Source: Oceanispirochaeta sp.
GTDB lineage: Bacteria > Spirochaetota > Spirochaetia > DSM-2461
Direction: 5' to 3'
Length of the DNA: 35,537 bases
Assembly (NCBI RefSeq): GCF_027859075.1
Contig: NZ_JAQIBL010000292.1
Span: forward strand, 1 to 35,537
Shown here: positions 15,362-23,958 of the stretch, piece after piece
Position numbering within the stretch: the first letter of the stretch is position 1
How the letters are laid out: each line of letters starts with the position of its first letter
Notes under the pieces: model-generated
Database searches by the model: none
Told to the model about the DNA's origin: nothing
Seen by the model: only the letters and a program-made list of their open reading frames with translations
Position numbers and translations under genes: made by a program

Positions 15362-17614
15362 TTAAGAGCTGTGATGTTTCCTCTTCATCAATATCTGATA
15401 AGTAAAATACACAAGGGCGAGGGCATTGTCATAAATAAGAGAATCTTCCTGCCCTGAAAGCCCCTTCATCCTCAAAGCCTCTTCTTTTACAGCTTTTTCA
15501 AGGTGTTCAAACGGGTTTAACAAAGAGATTTCATTTTCGGTGGACTCCTCCAGGGAACAAAGGCAGAATTCTCCTATCTGAGCCCATTTCCTATCACGAA
15601 ACCAGAGAACCAGGTTGCGGTGATTATTATAGAAAACGAGTAAATCTCTTGTTTGGTCCAGAAAGTCCCTCACACCATTGCCTTTACTCAGATTTTTAGA
15701 ACTGTACACAGCCGAAAGAGATGGGGTCGACTCAAACAGATCAGCGGCAAGAGAATAGTAGGTTTGGCGGAAAATACCATCACTGAAGCTGCCGGCAGCA
15801 GTAAATATTTTTTCGAACACCGAACCGGTGGTATCCATATTTTTCAGCGCGATGAGATAATTGATTTTATCCATGGCTTGTTCAGCCTTATCAGCCAGAA
15901 TACTAATTCGTTCTATCGATTGTACGTGACCGATTCTACCAAGTGATTTAGCCGCTGTAGAGCGGACCGCCGAATCGGGATCATCCAAAAGTGACAGCAG
16001 TACATGTTCCGAAGCCTCAGCTTCATAAGCTCCCAGGGCAAAGATGGCCTTGAGCTGATGGTAGGAGCCTGAGTCAGATGCTTCGCGAAGCAAATCCTCG
16101 AGAAGTTCGACCCGAGGATGGGAGAATAGAGATTTGATTGCCTCTCCTTTACTCGAAGACAGTGGAGATGAGATGATAGCCCTTAATTCTTCTGTGGCAA
16201 TGGGAGCATCATTCTGGCTGATGGACATTATAACAGTTCGTTTTTTTACTGGATCATCGATAGCCTTATACTTTCCAATATAACTGTAGGCTCTCAATCC
16301 CTCCAGGGAAAAGAATATTGCTGCTGTTTCTTTTGCAGAGAGACTTCCCTTATCGATCAATCTCAAACTATAGAAAATAAGAAGAAGACTTAAAACGAGA
16401 GCAAAGAAAAAGAGAAAGCTGAAATTGTTGGGGAGACCCATTGTGGAACTCTGCCCCCAGTCAATGAGAACCCCTCCAAGAATACCACTGAAGAAGGAGA
16501 AGAAAGCCATAACAAAATTGATCATTGAATTATAACTGAATGATTCATTCTCAGGCATGGAATTCACAAGGACCCGCGCGACCAGTACATTCGTTGCCAA
16601 AAGGAAAAAATTAGAAAAGAAACCCAGGATGAAATAAGCAAAAATAGGCAAACTGCGGCCATTTGAAAGAGGCAGCAACATCCAGATGATATAAGATAAA
16701 GAGAGGAGAATATTGACACCTATCAAGAGTGGTCGGCTACCGATTCTATCAGCGAAAGTTCGTCCAAAAAGACCTGCCATTATATTGGCCAAAGCGATAA
16801 CCAGTGTGTAGAGAAAGACAAAGTTGGCATCAAATCCTGCTTCCTTTCGAACAAATACAATTGTAAGTCCATTGACAACCATAACGGCAATGGACAACCA
16901 TTTCAGCATCAGAGGGAAACGCTTTTCTTTACTTGATAGAGATTCTTTGAATATGACAAAGAGATTCCTCCCTTTCTCATATTCAACAGTCTCTCGGCAG
17001 GTCACCTTTTTCAGTTGATACGCCGCGGAACTATTGAGAATGACGCCAATGATCTGCAGAAGTAATATGCCTGCCACACCGGTAAAAAACTGGATGGATG
17101 TAATCATAAAGCTTATCAGTTTGGAAACAACAGAAGCAGCCTGATTGACAATGTTCCCCTGAGCCAGGACTTCTCCTCTGTTTTGAGAAGTCGTGACCAT
17201 TTTGACAAGAGGATTCCAGATAACCACTCCGACCATTCTTGCAGCACAGAACAGGGTGTAAACAATCAGAATCAAGAGGACTGCCGGCCGGCCTTCAAGA
17301 AAGAACAACAATAAATACAACAGGACAATAAGTCCGCGGATAAACCAGGCTGTAGCCTGTACTGTAACCAGATTTTTTCCCGCCAGAAGTCTTGGAAGAG
17401 CCACCAGAATAAAGCCTGTAAGGAAAATTACAGAGGAGATATATCCCAATTCAATATTGGATGCGCCGAAGTGTATGGCCAGAAGATAGACAGGAGTTTC
17501 TCCCATAAAGTTGAAACCCATTCCGTTGAGGGCCTGGAACCTGTAAATTCGGCGTCGGCCATCTTTTCTCTCATCTTCCGAAAGATATTTTGTCAGCAAA
17601 TGAGAACTCCCCAT
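15362..17614 (-). CDS. MFS transporter fused to a C-terminal HEAT-repeat domain
   Basis: 750 residues in two parts. Residues about 25-420 form a major facilitator with about 12 membrane helices, including NIMAGLFGRTFADRIGSRP (276-294), the loop that carries the conserved GxxxDRxGxR motif. Residues about 450-740 are soluble; EHVLLSLLDDPDSAVRSTAA (536-555) followed by KSLGRIG is a textbook HEAT repeat, with less perfect copies on both sides. MFS proteins are normally 400-500 residues, so the tail is an added module, probably cytoplasmic and used for protein contacts. No substrate can be named. A -10 box lies 11 bases before the ATG and there is no ribosome site. The hybrid kinase is the upstream neighbour on the same strand, 97 bases away. 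Confidence 0.85.
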   Translation of the reverse strand: MGSSHLLTKYLSEDERKDGRRRIYRFQALNGMGFNFMGETPVYLLAIHFGASNIELGYISSVIFLTGFILVALPRLLAGKNLVTVQATAWFIRGLIVLLYLLLFFLEGRPAVLLILIVYTLFCAARMVGVVIWNPLVKMVTTSQNRGEVLAQGNIVNQAASVVSKLISFMITSIQFFTGVAGILLLQIIGVILNSSAAYQLKKVTCRETVEYEKGRNLFVIFKESLSSKEKRFPLMLKWLSIAVMVVNGLTIVFVRKEAGFDANFVFLYTLVIALANIMAGLFGRTFADRIGSRPLLIGVNILLSLSYIIWMLLPLSNGRSLPIFAYFILGFFSNFFLLATNVLVARVLVNSMPENESFSYNSMINFVMAFFSFFSGILGGVLIDWGQSSTMGLPNNFSFLFFFALVLSLLLIFYSLRLIDKGSLSAKETAAIFFSLEGLRAYSYIGKYKAIDDPVKKRTVIMSISQNDAPIATEELRAIISSPLSSSKGEAIKSLFSHPRVELLEDLLREASDSGSYHQLKAIFALGAYEAEASEHVLLSLLDDPDSAVRSTAAKSLGRIGHVQSIERISILADKAEQAMDKINYLIALKNMDTTGSVFEKIFTAAGSFSDGIFRQTYYSLAADLFESTPSLSAVYSSKNLSKGNGVRDFLDQTRDLLVFYNNHRNLVLWFRDRKWAQIGEFCLCSLEESTENEISLLNPFEHLEKAVKEEALRMKGLSGQEDSLIYDNALALVYFTYQILMKRKHHSS

Positions 17615-17625
17615 TTTTTTAAATG

Positions 17626-17631
17626 ATTATA
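17626..17631 (-). promoter_or_regulatory. -10 box before the MFS-HEAT gene
   Basis: A perfect TATAAT on the minus strand, 11 bases before the ATG. No convincing -35 is seen at 16-18 bases, so an activator or extended element may be needed. The 5' leader would be only about 3-5 bases. Confidence 0.4.
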
Positions 17632-17711
17632 CTGCTTTTCGACAACTTTATCCCAGGATATTTTTACAGCGATCAGGAGCGGCACAGTGTATTTAAATTC
17701 CACCGGGAAAG

Positions 17712-20384
17712 TTAGCTTAGAACCCTGTCTAACAGTTCGTGCAGCTCTCTTAAAGTATAGGGTTTTTTGATAGCTCCGGCAAAACCATATCGGCTCCAGT
17801 CTGCCATAACCGGATCATCAGAGTAGCCGCTGGAAACAATAATTTTCATATCAGGATTTATTTCCAGAATTTTGCCGGACGCTTCTTTTCCGCCCATTCC
17901 ATTCGGAACGGTCAGGTCCATAATCATAAGATCTACGGCCGGGCCTGATTGACCGGATTTTTTATAAAGCTCTATGGCTTCCTGTCCGTCCCGGGAAACC
18001 AGCACCTGGTGCCCCAGACTTCTCAGCATGGTGTCCAGTATATTCCGGATCATCTCCTCATCATCCATAACAAGGATACAAATATCTTCCTTTCCAGGAC
18101 TCAGCTGTTCCGGCGCTTTCCCCTTTGTAGGTTCCTCTGTGACTGCCGGAAGAAAAATCGTAATACTCGTTCCGGAACCATGCCGGGATTCGGCAAAAAT
18201 TTTTCCGCCGTGTTTAGTTACAATTGAATGGGAAATCGCAAGCCCCAGACCGCTTCGCTGTTGTTCAGTTGAAAAATAGGGATCGAAAATTTTCTCTAAA
18301 AGTTCTTCGGATATGCCGGGACCTTGATCTGAGAAGTCCAGCCTTACGTATAGACGCCCCGGGGCAAGATGCCTTTCATTGGTTTCTTCAGGTAAAGCGT
18401 TATACCCCTTTATGTCAATCTGCCCTCCCATGGGCATGACATTACAGGCGTTGAAAACGATATTCTGCACAACCTGTCCCATCAGGGCTTTGTCCGCCTC
18501 TATAGGAAGGATATCAGGGGCAAAGCTGCAGCGGCAGACCGTTTTTTCACTGGTCAAAGCAAGATCTGCGGAATTCCGAACCAGTTCACCCACAGAAAGG
18601 CGCTCTTTGAAGGGTTCGCCCCCCTTGGCAAAGGTCAGCAACTGGGAAGTCAGCCCTTTGGCCCTGTCGGAGGCTTCTAACGCCCGATTCAGCAGTTCCA
18701 AAGTTGCCGGATCCATCCGCTTATCCCCAAGGGCCATCTCAATATTACCCAGAATGACCATAAGAATATTGTTAAAATCGTGGGCGATTCCGCCGGCCAG
18801 GGTACCGATAGATTCCAGTTTATTAACCCGGATCATCTCCTGTTCCATCTTAAGCTGACTGGTAATATCCCGGAAAACCACAATAACCCCTAAAATGTGC
18901 CCTTCCGCATCCTTAATCGGTGCACCCCGGTCAGCGATACTGTATTCCTGACCGGTTTTTGAAATAAGAATGGTATTTCGGTTTAAAGAAACAGGATTGC
19001 CCGATGATAATACCCTGGCAACCGGGTTTTCCGGTGCCTGCCGGGTTTCCTGATTGATAATCTTAAAAACCAGAGCTGAGTCCTGTCCTGCGGCATCATG
19101 ATTGTTCCATCCAGTCAGCACTTCGGCGGCTTTATTAAGAAGAACAACCCGGCCGTCAGCGTCGGTGGTGAACACCCCGTCCCCTATGCTTTTCAGGGTA
19201 ATCATTAATTGCTCGGTTTCCTTGAGCAGCCGGGCTTCATTCTGTTCCAGTGTTTTCCGATTTGTCTCAAGGCTCCCGGCCATTTCATAAAAGGCCCTGT
19301 TCAGAGTACCGAATTCATCATTCCGGAAGACCTGGTCCGGCTCCTCCAGAATATCCCCCCGACCCAGCCGCATGGTCAGCTCAACCAGATCCTCAATCGG
19401 CTTGATCACCACCCTTTTTCCCAGACTCCAGGCCGCCAACAGGGAAAGAACAATAAACAGGAGCATAAAAATAAGGTTTCTTGTCAATTGTTTATAAATC
19501 GGCTGAAGGATCTCCTTCTCCGGAACTCCCGCCCAGATATAACTGTAGGGAGTAGAATCGGGTGAAAGGCGGACGGGTTCAAATCCATTGATCCTGCGGA
19601 TGCCGTCAGACCCCTGATTCTTGAAAATACCCGCATTCATTTCCCCCGCGGCCCAGTTCCATGCATCTTCCTTGATTGGCTGTCCCAGGGGGTTTGTTTT
19701 TTCATTGGGAGGATAGTAGAGAAGCCGCTTGCCCTGGTAATCAGTAATAGCCACAAAGGATTTTTCTGTTATGGCTATTCCTTCATAAAACCGGGAAAAC
19801 TGTGATAACTTAACAACAGCCGTCAGAACGGCGGTGGGTCTATCATTATCATCCAGGATGGGGAAGGCATAAGGAAAGGAGGAAGTTTGAGAACTAGTCC
19901 TTGAAACTATATATTCACCCGCCGCAAATTTCCTATGTGCCAACGCCTCATGAAAATGTTTCCTGTCACCCAAATTGTTGGAATTCACAGGGACTCCCGA
20001 TGCCACGACTTTACCGTCAGTATCAACCAGAGTGATATTCAAATAATCAGGATTTTCTTTAAGCACATCCTTCAGGATTTGGGAACATCCCCGGACATCC
20101 TTTTTTTGAAATTCCGGAAACAGAGATAGTGTTGCAAGCAGCTGTTTTGCAGACCTGGTCATATCCACCTGTGCATCAGACATGGTATGGACCAGGAAAA
20201 GCACATTATTTTCTGCGTCTGTCATGGCTTTTCTTCGCTGTTCCATTCCGGAGATAAGGAGAATGATAAGAGCAGGGATAGTCGCTATCAGAATGAGTAA
20301 TGACAATTTCCGGCCGATAGTATTTCTTTTTTTCATTTTTACCTTACCTGCACCTCTTGCTATGGCTTTTTGTACTTCATGCAT
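17712..20384 (-). CDS. Membrane hybrid histidine kinase (dCache-HAMP-PAS-HisKA-HATPase-REC)
   Basis: 890 residues. TM1 is about 28-46, then an extracytoplasmic Cache-like sensor (about 50-300), TM2 about 304-322, HAMP about 324-376, PAS about 390-505, and the dimerisation helix with phospho-acceptor H525 in GGIAHDFNNIL. The ATPase domain follows (N645; FSDQGPGIS; GLGLAIS), then a receiver domain with acidic pair D774/D775, phospho-acceptor D823 in LMIMDLTVPNGMGG and K at AIKKPY. Cache domains bind small ligands such as organic acids or amino acids. It has no adjacent response regulator with an output domain, so signalling passes through its own receiver to a partner elsewhere. The start may instead be the Met at 20336 (residue 17), which has AAGGT just upstream and gives a more normal N-terminus. 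Confidence 0.92.
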   Translation of the reverse strand: MHEVQKAIARGAGKVKMKKRNTIGRKLSLLILIATIPALIILLISGMEQRRKAMTDAENNVLFLVHTMSDAQVDMTRSAKQLLATLSLFPEFQKKDVRGCSQILKDVLKENPDYLNITLVDTDGKVVASGVPVNSNNLGDRKHFHEALAHRKFAAGEYIVSRTSSQTSSFPYAFPILDDNDRPTAVLTAVVKLSQFSRFYEGIAITEKSFVAITDYQGKRLLYYPPNEKTNPLGQPIKEDAWNWAAGEMNAGIFKNQGSDGIRRINGFEPVRLSPDSTPYSYIWAGVPEKEILQPIYKQLTRNLIFMLLFIVLSLLAAWSLGKRVVIKPIEDLVELTMRLGRGDILEEPDQVFRNDEFGTLNRAFYEMAGSLETNRKTLEQNEARLLKETEQLMITLKSIGDGVFTTDADGRVVLLNKAAEVLTGWNNHDAAGQDSALVFKIINQETRQAPENPVARVLSSGNPVSLNRNTILISKTGQEYSIADRGAPIKDAEGHILGVIVVFRDITSQLKMEQEMIRVNKLESIGTLAGGIAHDFNNILMVILGNIEMALGDKRMDPATLELLNRALEASDRAKGLTSQLLTFAKGGEPFKERLSVGELVRNSADLALTSEKTVCRCSFAPDILPIEADKALMGQVVQNIVFNACNVMPMGGQIDIKGYNALPEETNERHLAPGRLYVRLDFSDQGPGISEELLEKIFDPYFSTEQQRSGLGLAISHSIVTKHGGKIFAESRHGSGTSITIFLPAVTEEPTKGKAPEQLSPGKEDICILVMDDEEMIRNILDTMLRSLGHQVLVSRDGQEAIELYKKSGQSGPAVDLMIMDLTVPNGMGGKEASGKILEINPDMKIIVSSGYSDDPVMADWSRYGFAGAIKKPYTLRELHELLDRVLS

Positions 20385-20712
20385 TTGACCGGTAATAATT
20401 GTGGTGTAATACCATTAAATCATTTCTTTCTGGATTTACTCTGAACTGGCATCTGTTTCTCATCACTGGTTGTATTATATCATAGGGATAAAACGTTTGT
20501 CTTTTTTAGAATAATTCTATTTTATCATTATTGATCTTCAATACCTCAATGTTTTACTTATAAATTATTTTTCCGCACTAAACTGCCGATTCCAGGAAAT
20601 CGATTTTTTCAGGCACAGGGATATGAATAAAAGAGCCATTCATCAGGAGGAGGGAGTGTTTTTAATGAACAACATTTTTGTTAGGCATAAGGATTGAAAA
20701 GTATAAGTCTTG
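20385..20712. other. AT-rich intergenic stretch without recognisable gene
   Basis: About 330 bases between the kinase start and an ssb fragment. I see only a 24-codon frame near 20624-20698 without homology signal, and no tRNA, repeat or strong hairpin. It may hold the kinase promoter and further decayed sequence. Confidence 0.5.
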
Positions 20713-20820
20713 ATGTTTCTCACAGGCTTCCGCCGCCCTGGACCAGACTTCTACATCGTAGTTGGACACTTCTTCCTGCCGGATGCCGTTTGATTTACAG
20801 GAACAGGTGCTGGTTATGGT
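20713..20820 (-). pseudogene. Internal fragment of ssb (single-stranded DNA-binding protein), copy A
   Basis: On the minus strand this encodes KSNGIRQEEVSNYDVEVW followed by SRAAEACEKH, which aligns in frame with YKSEGIRQSEVSYFDVEVW and SKVPEACEKH of the SSB remnant at 31.5 kb. Similarity covers roughly 35 codons and then stops exactly after the EKH codons, where unrelated sequence follows. Neither the start nor the C-terminal half of SSB is present. The same truncation point occurs in copy B at 22354. Confidence 0.75.
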
Positions 20821-20828
20821 TTAATTGA

Positions 20829-21983
20829 TTACACCGCTAGAATATCCAGCTTCAAAAAATCATCAAGAGATATAACCCAGACATTTTCCCTCAATGGGTA
20901 CTTCTCTCCTTCCGGTATGATAACCCAGGCACTTTCCGGTTTAATATCATCAAGAGCAGTCCAGAAACCTCTACTTACTTTAGGTGCTAAGGAAACTTTA
21001 AACTCCAGCGCTATATGTCTTAATCCAGTACTTAAAATCAGATCAATTTCAGCACCCTGAGATGTTCTATAAAAAGAGCCCTGCCATTTCCTGTTTTCAG
21101 AAAGTATATTTTCAATAGCATATCCTTCCCAGGAATTACCGAGAACAGGATGTCCCAACAGATTCTGGAAACTTCGAATTTCAAGCAGACCATGCAGAAT
21201 CCCGCAATCCCTAATATAAAGTTTGGGAGATTTAATCAGTCTTTTTTTAATATTGCTTTCAAAAGGCTCCAACCTTCTTAACATAAATGTCTGCTGCAGA
21301 ATATCAATCCAACGATTCACAGTAGCCCTACTAACCCCCAGGGATTCGCTGATTTTTGATGTATTAAACAATTGTCCCTGAGAGTGAGCACACATTTTCA
21401 GGAGGCGGATGACCTGCATTGAAGAGAGTTGAAATCCCAGAGAGATAAGATCTCTCTCAACATAAGTTTTCAGGAAATTCTCTCTCCATAAAAAAGAAAG
21501 ATCATCATCAGAAAGAAGGCTTCTGGGAAATCCCCCTTTCAATAATTGGTCTTTATAGTTCTCCCATTCTGAAATCTCCGAAACGGTAAAAGGCGTCAAC
21601 TCAAGAAATGATATTCGCCCTGCCAAGGTTTCAGATCCCTGCCTTAATAGCTCAGGTGATGCAGAACCAAGGAGCAGGATTTGTCCATTACACCATTTCT
21701 CATCAACAATAGATCGTAATACAGGAAAGAGTTCCGGTCTTAATTGAACTTCATCAATACAAACCTGTTTACTTCCTGTTGATTTAAAAAATAGTTCAGG
21801 ATCATCAAGTTTTCTCAAATCTGAAGGACGTTCCAAATCAAGGTAAATCCAGGATTCGGGATTATGACTGATAATCATTTTTGCCAGAGTTGATTTTCCA
21901 CATTGTCTGGGTCCCGAAAGAGCAACAACCGGGAATGAATGAATATGTCTATTGACTTCAGCCTGTAATCGTCTTTCAATCAT
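20829..21983 (-). CDS. AAA_14/DUF4143 family ATPase (second copy)
   Basis: 384 residues from the ATG at 21983, which has GAGAG about 8 bases upstream; the frame is open further to 22064 but that part overlaps the promoter. Walker A is GPRQCGKST, the Walker B-like segment is QVCIDEVQLRPELF, then LLGSASPELLRQGSETLAGR and LELTPFTVSE, all typical of the family. A winged-helix-like middle segment (SKISESLGVSRATVNRWIDI) precedes the DUF4143 region, and AEIDLILS with ALEFKVS near the end gives the E-D...E-K nuclease-like pattern. Function in the cell is unknown. It is clearly related to the ATPase at 14087 but divergent, so not a recent duplication. Confidence 0.88.
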   Translation of the reverse strand: MIERRLQAEVNRHIHSFPVVALSGPRQCGKSTLAKMIISHNPESWIYLDLERPSDLRKLDDPELFFKSTGSKQVCIDEVQLRPELFPVLRSIVDEKWCNGQILLLGSASPELLRQGSETLAGRISFLELTPFTVSEISEWENYKDQLLKGGFPRSLLSDDDLSFLWRENFLKTYVERDLISLGFQLSSMQVIRLLKMCAHSQGQLFNTSKISESLGVSRATVNRWIDILQQTFMLRRLEPFESNIKKRLIKSPKLYIRDCGILHGLLEIRSFQNLLGHPVLGNSWEGYAIENILSENRKWQGSFYRTSQGAEIDLILSTGLRHIALEFKVSLAPKVSRGFWTALDDIKPESAWVIIPEGEKYPLRENVWVISLDDFLKLDILAV

Positions 21984-22016
21984 AGAGCTCTCTTTAACCA
22001 TGTATTTTGTTATATA

Positions 22017-22044
22017 AGTATAGCATATTTCATGGTAAATACAA
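22017..22044 (-). promoter_or_regulatory. Sigma70 promoter of the second DUF4143 ATPase
   Basis: Minus strand: TTGTAT (22044-22039), a 16-base spacer, TATACT (22022-22017). Transcription would start near 22010, giving a leader of about 27 bases before the ATG at 21983. Confidence 0.6.
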
Positions 22045-22152
22045 TATATACGACCAGGAACCACTAAAAACGCGTCAATTCTGAATCAAGTGGTGAGTGG
22101 TTTGCTGGGATGATATGGAATATAAAAATATTTTAATCATATATCATTGAAA

Positions 22153-22177
22153 GGAGATCCCGTGAAAGAGGATCTCC
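22153..22177. terminator. 8-bp hairpin downstream of the antitoxin fragment
   Basis: GGAGATCC (22153-22160), 9-base loop, GGATCTCC (22170-22177). Read on the minus strand it follows the antitoxin stop codon by about 10 bases and is followed by TTTC, so it may be the old terminator of that gene. The T-run is short. Confidence 0.45.
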
Positions 22178-22186
22178 ATGAAAATT

Positions 22187-22353
22187 TCAGATCAAAACCT
22201 CTTCCCTATTATCCTCAATGGATTCCTTAAGTTCCGATTTCAAATCGTCCAGGTCTATAAGATGGCCGGCAGCTAAATCCTGAATGCCCTTATTCAACTC
22301 CTGTGACAACACTTCATCTGATAATATTTCAAGAGTCATTGCAATGGCTTCAT
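22187..22353 (-). pseudogene. C-terminal fragment of a Phd/YefM-type antitoxin
   Basis: Minus-strand frame ending at the stop 22187-22189 reads [20 protein letters not shown], then [19 protein letters not shown]. This matches the usual tail of YefM/Phd-type antitoxins (a YExLxETLEILSDPEL-like helix, then an IxxGxxxDLDEL segment). The DNA-binding N-terminus is missing, and its 5' side runs straight into an ssb fragment in another frame. No toxin gene is seen next to it. Family call is moderate because only about 55 codons remain. Confidence 0.55.
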
Positions 22354-22399
22354 ATGTTTCTCACAGGCTTCGGCCATCTTGGACCAGACCTCCACATCA
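22354..22399 (-). pseudogene. Internal fragment of ssb, copy B
   Basis: Fifteen to seventeen codons on the minus strand read [17 protein letters not shown], the same segment as in the ssb remnants at 20713 and 31728. It ends after the same EKH codons as copy A. The antitoxin tail abuts one side and the glnQ tail the other, with no spacer on either side. Confidence 0.7.
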
Positions 22400-22595
22400 A
22401 AGGATGAAGGATCTTGCAAATGAAGGAATCACAATGATTGTGGTTACTCACGAGATGCAGTTTGCACGGGATGTTGCCGACCGTGTTATTTTCATAGATG
22501 AGGGAATGTTTGTAGAAGAAAGGACTCCCGATGTGATCTTTTCCTCTCCCAAGCACGAATGAACCAAAATGTTCCTGAAGCGGATTTTACATTAG
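22400..22595 (+). pseudogene. 3' fragment of an amino-acid ABC transporter ATPase (GlnQ type)
   Basis: The frame from the ATG at 22404 gives [20 protein letters not shown], then [20 protein letters not shown] and SPKHE: the switch-His region and C-terminus of GlnQ/HisP-type ATPases. After the TGA at 22560-22562 the frame continues TKMFLKRIL to a TAG at 22593-22595, matching the normal family ending KHERTKxFLxRIL. The TGA is thus a nonsense change at an Arg codon. Walker A, the signature and Walker B are absent, so the piece cannot work as an ATPase. Confidence 0.8.
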
Positions 22596-22664
22596 GGATG
22601 AGTGAATCTTTCGGAATTCTTAAGGCAGATACTATTTTGCCGACTTATTTCGGCAGATTGTCCC

Positions 22665-22910
22665 TTAAATACAGGCAGCGGCTAACAATTCATCTATGAT
22701 AATATTCTCGTTGGGTTTGTGGGCCGGGGAGATGTCTCCAGGCCCGAGAATAACCGTCGGGACCTTCCTCCGGGCTGCACTGATGAGAGCATTGCAACCG
22801 TAAGGTGCCGCATAGTATTCCACTTTTTTTCCACATTCCCTGATGGAGTCACTCACTAATGCTGTAAAACCTTCATCTAACTCTTCTGACAACCATCCGG
22901 GAAGGAAATT
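22665..22910 (-). pseudogene. 3' fragment of an M20-family peptidase/deacylase
   Basis: The minus-strand frame reads YYAAPYGCNALISAARRKVP, then ILGPGDISPAHKPNENIIID. This is the C-terminal catalytic-lobe end of ArgE/DapE/CPG2-type M20 zinc hydrolases (usual form LGPGxxxxAHxPNExxxxDEL). It opens with TTG or runs back to a stop near 22910 and lacks the zinc-binding N-terminal domain. It is a relic. Confidence 0.7.
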
Positions 22911-23075
22911 ATTTCATATTAACGAAGCGGGACTGTCATCGTAAAGGGAGTGTTTATGAAGGATTGTGCAAAATAAAGATTAAAAATAGAATCGGACATA
23001 GATAGAAATGAAAACTGCAGGTGCAGCGAAGAATCAGAGAATTAAGAGAAATCAGAACCAATAAATAGGAACCCC

Positions 23076-23945
23076 ATGAATTATCAGGAATCCCTCAGAG
23101 GCAGATCTATACTATTGATGATATCCTCAGCCCTTTTCTTTTCTGTCATGTCCGCCTTTGTCAAAATGGCCGGAGATCTGCCATCTATAGAAAAGGCTTT
23201 ATTTCGAAATCTTATCAGCCTGATTATAGCCTTTACCATCCTGAAAGTAAGAAAACAGCCTCTTTGGGGGCAGAAAGAAAACAGAAAGATTCTGCTTTTA
23301 AGAGCCCTTACTGGTTCTCTGGGAATTCTGTTTTATTTTTACAGTATCGATCATCTCATTCTGGCAGACTCCTCCATGCTGAACAAGATGAGCCCCTTTT
23401 TTGTCATCCTCTTTGCCAGGATTATTCTGAAAAATCCCATAAAACCTTTTCAGATATTTTCACTGATTCTGGCTGTGGCAGGTTCTTTCCTTATTATCAA
23501 ACCGGGGTTTCAGTATTCCACTCCCCTCCCTGCACTTATCGGACTCTCTTCCGCAGTTTTTGCCGGTCTGGCCTACACAATGGTCAGTTATCTGGGGGGG
23601 AAGGAAAACGCTTTCACCATCGTGTTCTACTTCTCTCTGATATCAACAATAGTGTGCCTGCCCTTTGTTTTCATAAATCCGGTCCTGCCATCACTGCCTC
23701 AGTTCCTGCTACTTCTCGGAGCAGGAATCACTGCAGCGGGGGGACAATTCCTCCTGACAGCGGCCTATAAATATGCTCCCGCCGGGGAGGTCTCGGTGTA
23801 TCAATACTCTCAGATTGTATTTGCCAGTCTGCTGGGCATTCTCTTTTTTACAGAAATACCGGATCTATTCAGTCTAGGTGGGTATATTTTGATTTTTGCA
23901 GCAGGAAATATGATTTCCCGGAAAGGGATAAAAAGCAGAAAATAA
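23076..23945 (+). CDS. EamA/DMT-family membrane transporter
   Basis: 289 residues, ten predicted membrane helices in two repeated halves of five, the usual EamA design and length. Typical segments are EKALFRNLISLIIAF, LGILFYFYSIDHLILADSSM and, in the second half, AAYKYAPAGEVSVYQYSQIV followed by LLGILFFTE. Such proteins mostly export metabolites such as amino acids or nucleotide precursors; the substrate is not evident. AGGA lies about 8 bases before the ATG. It is the only intact gene in a stretch of gene fragments, so it may be retained from an older locus or newly inserted. Confidence 0.9.
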   Translation: MNYQESLRGRSILLMISSALFFSVMSAFVKMAGDLPSIEKALFRNLISLIIAFTILKVRKQPLWGQKENRKILLLRALTGSLGILFYFYSIDHLILADSSMLNKMSPFFVILFARIILKNPIKPFQIFSLILAVAGSFLIIKPGFQYSTPLPALIGLSSAVFAGLAYTMVSYLGGKENAFTIVFYFSLISTIVCLPFVFINPVLPSLPQFLLLLGAGITAAGGQFLLTAAYKYAPAGEVSVYQYSQIVFASLLGILFFTEIPDLFSLGGYILIFAAGNMISRKGIKSRK

Positions 23946-23958
23946 TCAAGCCATCCCT

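Noticed and set aside
18379-18858. Plus-strand 159-codon open frame inside the kinase gene
   Set aside because: Antisense shadow of the HisKA/ATPase region; no ribosome site and Ser/Arg-rich shadow composition.
20624-20698. Short plus-strand peptide frame with a GGAGGAGGGAG-like ribosome site inside it
   Set aside because: Very short, no homology signal and the purine-rich site lies within the frame; not enough to call a gene.
22284-22562. Intact small ABC ATPase gene
   Set aside because: Only the part from about 22400 resembles GlnQ; the upstream codons are antisense to antitoxin and ssb pieces, and all nucleotide-binding motifs except the switch His are missing.
20713-22595. Integron attC array or CRISPR-like repeat array
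   Set aside because: The repeated segments are coding pieces of ssb with unequal lengths and spacing; no attC core sites, integrase or regular repeat-spacer pattern was seen.
22638-22655. TGCCGA/TCGGCA hairpin as terminator of the M20 fragment
   Set aside because: The stem is 6 bp and in the minus direction it is followed by AAAATAG, not T; possibly just relic sequence.
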